A program made the position numbers and the translations under genes. The notes below the pieces were generated by a model that saw nothing but the letters and a program-made list of their open reading frames with translations, made no database searches and had not been told where the DNA came from. Below, in pieces: positions 42,534 to 47,238 of a stretch of 47,238 bases of DNA. Source of the stretch: Eubacterium sp. (GTDB lineage: Bacteria; Bacillota; Clostridia; Lachnospirales; Lachnospiraceae); the NCBI GenBank assembly GCA_003486385.1, contig DNFT01000066.1:1-47238 (forward strand), written 5' to 3'. Position 1 is the stretch's first letter, and the number at the start of each line of letters is the position of its first letter.

Positions 42534-43736
42534 ATGCCTGAATCAATAGTTACATTAAAAAAGGGAGAAGGAAGAGAGTTCGGACAGGGAGGTCCGTGGA
42601 TATACGATAATGAGATAGACACTATTGTCGGTACATTTAAGAACGGAGATATAGTTGCAGTACATGCATTTAACGGATATATGCTTGGAAGAGGTTATAT
42701 CAACCAGAATTCTAAGATTAGAATAAGAATGATGACGAGAAATGCCGATCAGCTTATAGATGATGAGTTTATATATAACAGAGTCAAGGCGGCATGGGAT
42801 TACCGCAAGGACACAGTGGACACATCATCCTGCCGCGTCATCTTCGGTGAGGCGGATTTCCTGCCGGGAATTGTCGTGGATAAGTATGAGGATGTACTCG
42901 TGGTTCAGGCTCTCACACTTGGCATAGAGCGCTTCAAGGAAAAGATAGTAGATGACCTGAAGGTGATTCTGAAGGCGGATGGAATAGCTATACGTGGGGT
43001 ATACGAAAGAAGTGACGCAAGGGAGCGCGAGAAGGAAGGGCTTAAGACTGTAAAGGGTTTCATAGGTGCTGAGTTCGATACCAATGTCGAGATTGTCGAG
43101 AACGGTGTGCACTATATGGTGGATGTTGTGAATGGCCAGAAGACAGGATTTTTCTTAGACCAGAAGTACAACAGACTTGCAATACAGAGACTATGTAAGG
43201 GAAAGAGGGTCTTAGACTGCTTCACCCACATGGGAACCTTTGCTCTCAATGCCGGATTTGCAGGTGCAGCGGACGTCACAGGACTTGATATATCCGAGTA
43301 TGCGATACAGCAGGCGGAAGCCAACGCAAAGCTCAATGGACTTGATGGGACAGTACATTTTAAGTGCGCGAACGTCCTCGATGAGCTGCCGCGTCTTGCA
43401 GCAGAGGGAGAGAAGTATGATATTGTAATACTTGATCCGCCTGCATTTACTAAATCGCGTGAGGCAACAAAGAATGCGATAAAGGGCTACAGAGAGATTA
43501 ACATGAAGGGCCTGAGGCTTGTCAAGGACGGAGGATACCTTGCGACCTGCTCATGCTCACATTTTATGACACAGGAGCTGTTTACCAAGACCATCAAGGA
43601 GGCGGCGCAGAGCGTCCATAAGCGTCTAAGACAGGTGGAGTTCCGCACACAGGGACCGGATCATCCGATACTGTGGGCTGCGAATGAATCCTATTATCTT
43701 AAGTTCTACATTTTCCAGGTTGTGGATGAGCATTAG
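42534..43736 (+). CDS. RlmI-like class I SAM rRNA methyltransferase
   Basis: A 400-residue methyltransferase of the RlmI/RlmK (COG1092) group that modifies a cytosine in 23S rRNA in E. coli. Residues 1-80 form the PUA domain (EFGQGGPWIYDNEID, AFNGYMLGRGYIN). The RlmI-specific middle follows with QKTGFFLDQKYNR at 202-214, the SAM site VLDCFTHMGTFALNAG at 226-241, the motif DPPAF at 301-305, and a Cys-rich strand GGYLATCSCSHFM that carries the likely catalytic cysteine. Start ATG has GGAG upstream. Stand-alone gene. The exact target nucleotide is inferred from the family. Confidence 0.9.
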   Translation: MPESIVTLKKGEGREFGQGGPWIYDNEIDTIVGTFKNGDIVAVHAFNGYMLGRGYINQNSKIRIRMMTRNADQLIDDEFIYNRVKAAWDYRKDTVDTSSCRVIFGEADFLPGIVVDKYEDVLVVQALTLGIERFKEKIVDDLKVILKADGIAIRGVYERSDAREREKEGLKTVKGFIGAEFDTNVEIVENGVHYMVDVVNGQKTGFFLDQKYNRLAIQRLCKGKRVLDCFTHMGTFALNAGFAGAADVTGLDISEYAIQQAEANAKLNGLDGTVHFKCANVLDELPRLAAEGEKYDIVILDPPAFTKSREATKNAIKGYREINMKGLRLVKDGGYLATCSCSHFMTQELFTKTIKEAAQSVHKRLRQVEFRTQGPDHPILWAANESYYLKFYIFQVVDEH

Positions 43737-43812
43737 AGCTCATCGGCGGACATGGTATGTTTGTTAATAAGAACAGGGAAAAGATTTTATATGAAATGAG
43801 GTATAAGAGGCA

Positions 43813-45186
43813 ATGAAACAACATGAGGCAAAGAGAAGTTCTTTTTCCGGCAGGATAGGATTTGTTCTCTCAGCGGCGGGGGCTTCCGTGGGATTGGGGA
43901 ATATCTGGAGATTTCCGTATCTGGCGGCGAAATATGGCGGAGGAATTTTCCTTGTAATATATATTATTCTGGCATTGACGTTTGGCTATACAATGATAAT
44001 AGCGGAGACAGCATTGGGGCGAATGACACGGAAAAGTCCTGTGGGAGCGTACGCCTCCTTCGGCAAGTCAAAATTGGCTAAGGCAGGGGGATGGATAAAT
44101 GCGATTATCCCAATCCTCATAGTCCCGTACTATTCGGTAATCGGCGGTTGGGTCATAAAATATCTTGTCGGATACGTCACAGGGCAGACACAGGCTCTGG
44201 CGGTGGACGGATATTTTTCGGAATTTATCTCTGCTGGTGCTTCGACGGAGATTTACTTTATCATATTTGCCTTGATTGTGCTGGGCATTATTTTTGCGGG
44301 TGTGCGTAACGGAATTGAGCGTGTTTCTAAGTTTATGATGCCGATTCTGGTAATCTTATCGCTGATAATCACCGTGTATTCGGTGACAAGACCGGGGGCA
44401 CTGGCAGGTGTCAAATATTTTCTGGTGCCTAATGTGAGCAATTTCTCATGGATGACAGTGGTAACGGCTATGGGGCAGATGTTTTATTCGCTCTCAATTG
44501 CAATGGGTATTCTGATTACATTCGGCTCATACATGAAAAAGGAAAATTCAATCGAGGAGTCGACAAAGCAGGTTGAAATTTTTGATACAGCGATTGCAAT
44601 GATAGCAGGACTTATGATTATTCCGGCTGTGTTCGCGTTCTCGGGTGGTGATGCTAAGACACTTCAAGCCGGATCGGCACTTATGTTTATCACTATTCCA
44701 AAGGTTTTTGCAAGTATGGGTTTTGGAACTTTTGCAGGGGTTATGTTCTTCCTGCTGGTTCTCTTTGCCGCACTCACAAGTTCAATAGCGTTGACGGAGA
44801 GTGCAGTTTCCACATTTGAAGATGAGTTTGGATGGAATAGAAGGAAATCCACGGTCATTATCGGCGTGATTATGTTGGTGCTTGGAAGTCTGTCTGCCCT
44901 TGGTTACGGATTTCTTGCCGATGTAAAGATAATCGGAATGCAGTTTTTGGACTTTTTCGATTTTCTCACCAACACTGTTATGATGCCGATTGCGGCTATA
45001 GCAACGTGTCTGTTCGTGTCAAGAGTTGTCGGTGTAAAACGCATTGAGGAGGAAGTGACCTACGGTGGAGGCACATTCCGCAGAAAGAAGATATTCTGCT
45101 TTATGATTAAGTATCTGTGTCCGATTTTTGCGGCGTTAATTTTGTTAAGCTCTATCGCGAATGCGTTTGGATGGATTTCGATGTGA
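43813..45186 (+). CDS. Sodium-dependent NSS-family transporter
   Basis: A 457-residue neurotransmitter:sodium symporter homologue (LeuT/Tyt1 type). Its first helix has the signature GASVGLGNIWRFPYLAAKYG, which forms sodium and substrate sites; SLSIAMGILITFGSYM (helix 6) and LTSSIALTESAVSTFEDEFG (helix 8) follow. About 11-12 helices, as in the many bacterial members. It probably imports an amino acid with sodium; which one is not decidable by eye. The start has AAGAGGC upstream. It ends just before a perfect 9-bp inverted repeat and the M15 peptidase gene, 62 bases away. Confidence 0.92.
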   Translation: MKQHEAKRSSFSGRIGFVLSAAGASVGLGNIWRFPYLAAKYGGGIFLVIYIILALTFGYTMIIAETALGRMTRKSPVGAYASFGKSKLAKAGGWINAIIPILIVPYYSVIGGWVIKYLVGYVTGQTQALAVDGYFSEFISAGASTEIYFIIFALIVLGIIFAGVRNGIERVSKFMMPILVILSLIITVYSVTRPGALAGVKYFLVPNVSNFSWMTVVTAMGQMFYSLSIAMGILITFGSYMKKENSIEESTKQVEIFDTAIAMIAGLMIIPAVFAFSGGDAKTLQAGSALMFITIPKVFASMGFGTFAGVMFFLLVLFAALTSSIALTESAVSTFEDEFGWNRRKSTVIIGVIMLVLGSLSALGYGFLADVKIIGMQFLDFFDFLTNTVMMPIAAIATCLFVSRVVGVKRIEEEVTYGGGTFRRKKIFCFMIKYLCPIFAALILLSSIANAFGWISM

Positions 45187-45188
45187 GG

Positions 45189-45222
45189 CTGCCAAAGATG
45201 GTTAAAATGCATGCTTTGGCAG
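45189..45222 (+). other. Inverted repeat between the NSS transporter and the peptidase gene
   Basis: CTGCCAAAG (45189-45197) and CTTTGGCAG (45214-45222) are perfect 9-bp arms around 16 bases. No T run follows. It begins two bases after the transporter stop and may protect that mRNA end or tune the next gene's translation. Confidence 0.6.
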
Positions 45223-45248
45223 GCTGCTGCTGAATATTGGAGAAATAT

Positions 45249-46133
45249 ATGAATAAAACGACTAAGATACTGCTGATAATTATGGCGGTTTCGCTTGTGC
45301 CGCTTGGCATGCTTGGAGCGATGCTGTATTTTGGAGGCACGGCTGATTCACCGGTGGGAGGCACTATAGATTTAAGCAAGGTTACAGCTGAAGCGGGTGG
45401 TGGGACATACACCGGTGGCAGTGACAGCACAACAGATGGCAGTATATCGTATGGTACAGTTAACAGCACAACAGATGGTAACATATCAGATGGTGTTGAT
45501 GCAGGCAGTGCGGGAATGGATGTCACACAGACCACAGCTGACAACGATTACAGTAGCTTCTATGTATCAGAGCTTCCTGACAGTGTGTGGGAGAACATGC
45601 AGGGGAAGAGCTATAAGGAGGGCTGCCCTGTTGAGCGTAAAGACCTGCGCTATGTTCATGTCATGTATGTGGACTTCGCGGGAAGAAGCAGTGAGGGCGA
45701 GCTGGTTGTAAACAAGCTCATTGCGGATGATATACTTGATATATTTAAGCAGCTTTACAAGGCACAGTATCCTATTGAGAGGATAGCGCTTATTGATGAG
45801 TACGATGGCGATGATGAGCAGTCGATGAGTGATAACAATACCTCAGCATTCAATTTCAGAACGATAGCCGGAACGGACATTGTATCTGAGCATGGCATGG
45901 GGCTTGCGGTGGATGTTAACCCATTCTATAACCCGCAGGTTAAGGAGACGGAGAATGGTGTCGAGGTCAGCCCGGAGGATGCAATAAGCTATGCGGACAG
46001 AAGCGGGGATTTTCTGTACAAGATAGACCATGAGGATTTATGCTACAAGCTGTTCACGGAGCATGGATTTGAGTGGGGCGGTGACTGGGAGACGTGCAAG
46101 GACTACCAGCACTTTGAGTATGTAACACAATAA
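45249..46133 (+). CDS. M15-family D,D-/L,D-carboxypeptidase-like protein, membrane-anchored
   Basis: A 294-residue cell-wall peptidase candidate. Residues 8-29 form an N-terminal signal-anchor helix; 35-100 is a Gly/Ser/Thr/Asp-rich linker with an internal duplication (STTDGSISYGT and STTDGNISDGV, about 59-83). The catalytic domain has the M15 zinc ligands His215 and Asp222 (SEHGMGLAVDVNPFYNP) and His288 (DYQHFEY), as in the peptidase M15_4 group that cleaves peptidoglycan cross-bridges. It should sit outside the cell on the wall. ATG 45249 has GGAG seven bases upstream; an in-frame TTG at 45237 overlaps that site. Whether it is a D,D-carboxypeptidase or an endopeptidase is not known. Confidence 0.87.
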   Translation: MNKTTKILLIIMAVSLVPLGMLGAMLYFGGTADSPVGGTIDLSKVTAEAGGGTYTGGSDSTTDGSISYGTVNSTTDGNISDGVDAGSAGMDVTQTTADNDYSSFYVSELPDSVWENMQGKSYKEGCPVERKDLRYVHVMYVDFAGRSSEGELVVNKLIADDILDIFKQLYKAQYPIERIALIDEYDGDDEQSMSDNNTSAFNFRTIAGTDIVSEHGMGLAVDVNPFYNPQVKETENGVEVSPEDAISYADRSGDFLYKIDHEDLCYKLFTEHGFEWGGDWETCKDYQHFEYVTQ

Positions 46134-46239
46134 AATTTTTGGCAATAAACTGGGATACAGCATTAAGTGGCATGTATAAAGCTTAGCGGTAAAAGCATTA
46201 AGGAGCATGCACAAAGACCGGCAATGTCAGGCATGAAGA

Positions 46240-46273
46240 GACGCGCAGGCTGATAGTAATATCAGTATGCGTC
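46240..46273 (+). promoter_or_regulatory. Hairpin in the leader of the diguanylate cyclase gene
   Basis: Outer arms GACGC (46240-46244) and GCGTC (46269-46273) enclose CTGATA and TATCAG around GTAA. It ends seven bases before the ribosome site GGAGG of the next gene, so its folding could affect translation. I do not recognise it as a known riboswitch. Confidence 0.5.
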
Positions 46274-46289
46274 ATACAGGAGGTATAAT

Positions 46290-47195
46290 ATGGACAGCAC
46301 GAATGAGTATTACAGAATGTTAAATGCACTTTCAAAGATATACATATCAATTTACACCTTTGATTTGAAAAAGGATATTGAGTATCCTTTTAAATCAAAT
46401 GAATATATAGATATGTGGTCAAAGAATGTCGAAGGGGCGCAGAACAAGACATATAATACCGTGAAGAACCTGACAGAGGAAAAACATGTCGATATGATGC
46501 TGGAGTTTGTCAACATGTCCACTCTTGATGAGAGGATGAAGGGGAAAAGCGATATTGCGATTGTCTTTAAGGGAAAGATTAACGGCTGGTGCAGGGCAAG
46601 ATTTATCGCAATCGACTATGACGAGGACGGAAGCCTGCACAATGTCGTATATACAGTAGAATGCATAGATGAGGAGAAGCGGAAGGAAAACTATCTAATG
46701 TATCTTTCGCAGACAGACCTTATGACAAGCCTTTATAACAGGGGTTATGGCGAGCAGAGCATAAAGGAGCTTCTGGTTAAAGAGAAAAAAGGGCTGTTCT
46801 GTCTGTTTGACGTGGATAAATTCAAGAGTGTGAATGATAAATACGGACATGATATAGGCGATAAAGTACTGATTGCTATTGCCACTGCGATGAAGAAGGC
46901 ACAGCGTGAGGATGACATATCAATGCGCCTTGGCGGTGATGAGTTCGCGATGTATTTCCGCAATATAGACACAGAGGAGGATGCCAAGCTTGTCATAGAG
47001 AGGCTGTTCTCTGAGATAGAGAAGATACATGTCGAGCCGATGGAGGAGCAGATACATATAAGCCTTGGCGCTGCATTTTATAAGAAGGACATGAATTTTG
47101 ACATGCTGTATAAGATAGCGGATATCGGTGTGTATGAGAGTAAAAAGAGCCTTGGAAACCGGATGACCATTGTTGAAAATGATATTATATTATAA
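46290..47195 (+). CDS. PAS-GGDEF diguanylate cyclase
   Basis: A 301-residue cytoplasmic protein that should make cyclic di-GMP from GTP. Residues about 10-130 resemble a PAS sensor (GWCRARFIAIDYDEDGSLHN then VVYTVECIDEEKRK, the closing strand and linker). The GGDEF domain spans about 140-301: DLMTSLYNR, CLFDVDKFKSVNDKYGHDIG, and the active site GGDEF at 215-219 intact. Arg206-x-x-Asp209 lies five residues before it, the product-inhibition I-site. AGGAGG precedes the ATG. A hairpin lies just upstream. After the stop, the last 43 bases of the window show nothing notable. Confidence 0.93.
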   Translation: MDSTNEYYRMLNALSKIYISIYTFDLKKDIEYPFKSNEYIDMWSKNVEGAQNKTYNTVKNLTEEKHVDMMLEFVNMSTLDERMKGKSDIAIVFKGKINGWCRARFIAIDYDEDGSLHNVVYTVECIDEEKRKENYLMYLSQTDLMTSLYNRGYGEQSIKELLVKEKKGLFCLFDVDKFKSVNDKYGHDIGDKVLIAIATAMKKAQREDDISMRLGGDEFAMYFRNIDTEEDAKLVIERLFSEIEKIHVEPMEEQIHISLGAAFYKKDMNFDMLYKIADIGVYESKKSLGNRMTIVENDIIL

Positions 47196-47238
47196 TCATG
47201 CAAAGATGTTGGGGTCAAAACATGCTCTATAAACTTAG

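Noticed and set aside
46134..46289. Possible c-di-GMP (GEMM) riboswitch before the GGDEF gene
   Set aside because: Only one hairpin is visible; the conserved GEMM core and second stem with its tetraloop receptor are not present.

Overview
The window looks like a chromosomal segment of a motile, low-to-mid GC Clostridium-relative, most likely Lachnospiraceae (Lachnospira/Roseburia/Butyrivibrio type). The reasons are: AGGAGG ribosome sites, a SCIFF precursor peptide with its radical SAM maturase beside a fused SecDF, a HemZ-type radical SAM protein, a NatAB-type exporter, a cytoplasmic GH39 xylosidase, two chemotaxis receptors and c-di-GMP enzymes. I assign 39 protein-coding genes. I see no rRNA, tRNA, CRISPR array or transposase. 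The genus is an inference from gene content, not from a search.

Layout. 1-2570: minus-strand operon of a DtxR-type regulator, a lipoprotein binding protein and an ABC permease. No ATPase gene is recognisable in the 178 bases after the permease. 2664-7544: chemoreceptor, small XRE regulator plus membrane partner, and a NatA/NatB ABC exporter. 7593-15651: tldD, a duplicated structured spacer, tldE, a membrane protein ending in a ribosomal-L7/L12-like domain, the 46-residue SCIFF peptide, its radical SAM/SPASM maturase and secDF, closed by a very long hairpin. 15677-18784: M28 peptidase, a repeat-rich bidirectional terminator, and a convergent K+/H+-type antiporter. 18966-22390: iron-uptake genes feoA-feoA-feoB with three copies of one palindromic box.

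22609-27181: GH39 xylosidase, esterase lipoprotein, RecJ. 27370-32326: sugar isomerase-like protein, LicD protein, two glycosyltransferases and galE, a probable cell-surface glycan set. 32415-38160: apt, then relA/spoT, an MBL hydrolase, hemZ and an HD-GYP protein, the last four overlapping or nearly so. 38287-41942: second chemoreceptor and glyA. 41987-47195: a CmpB-like membrane protein on the minus strand, an RlmI-like methyltransferase, an NSS transporter, an M15 peptidase lipid-anchored or signal-anchored protein, and a PAS-GGDEF protein.

How it fits together. The most interesting neighbourhood is the peptide-maturation block. TldD/TldE can trim modified peptides in other RiPP pathways, ScfB installs thioethers in the SCIFF peptide, and SecDF is a translocon motor. 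Their proximity suggests, but does not prove, one make-trim-export route. The feo block is a clear case of metal-controlled transcription readable from the DNA. Nucleotide signalling is present in three forms: (p)ppGpp from RelA, and c-di-GMP synthesis and breakdown by the GGDEF and HD-GYP proteins. Several spacers hold unusual repeats that are reported separately.
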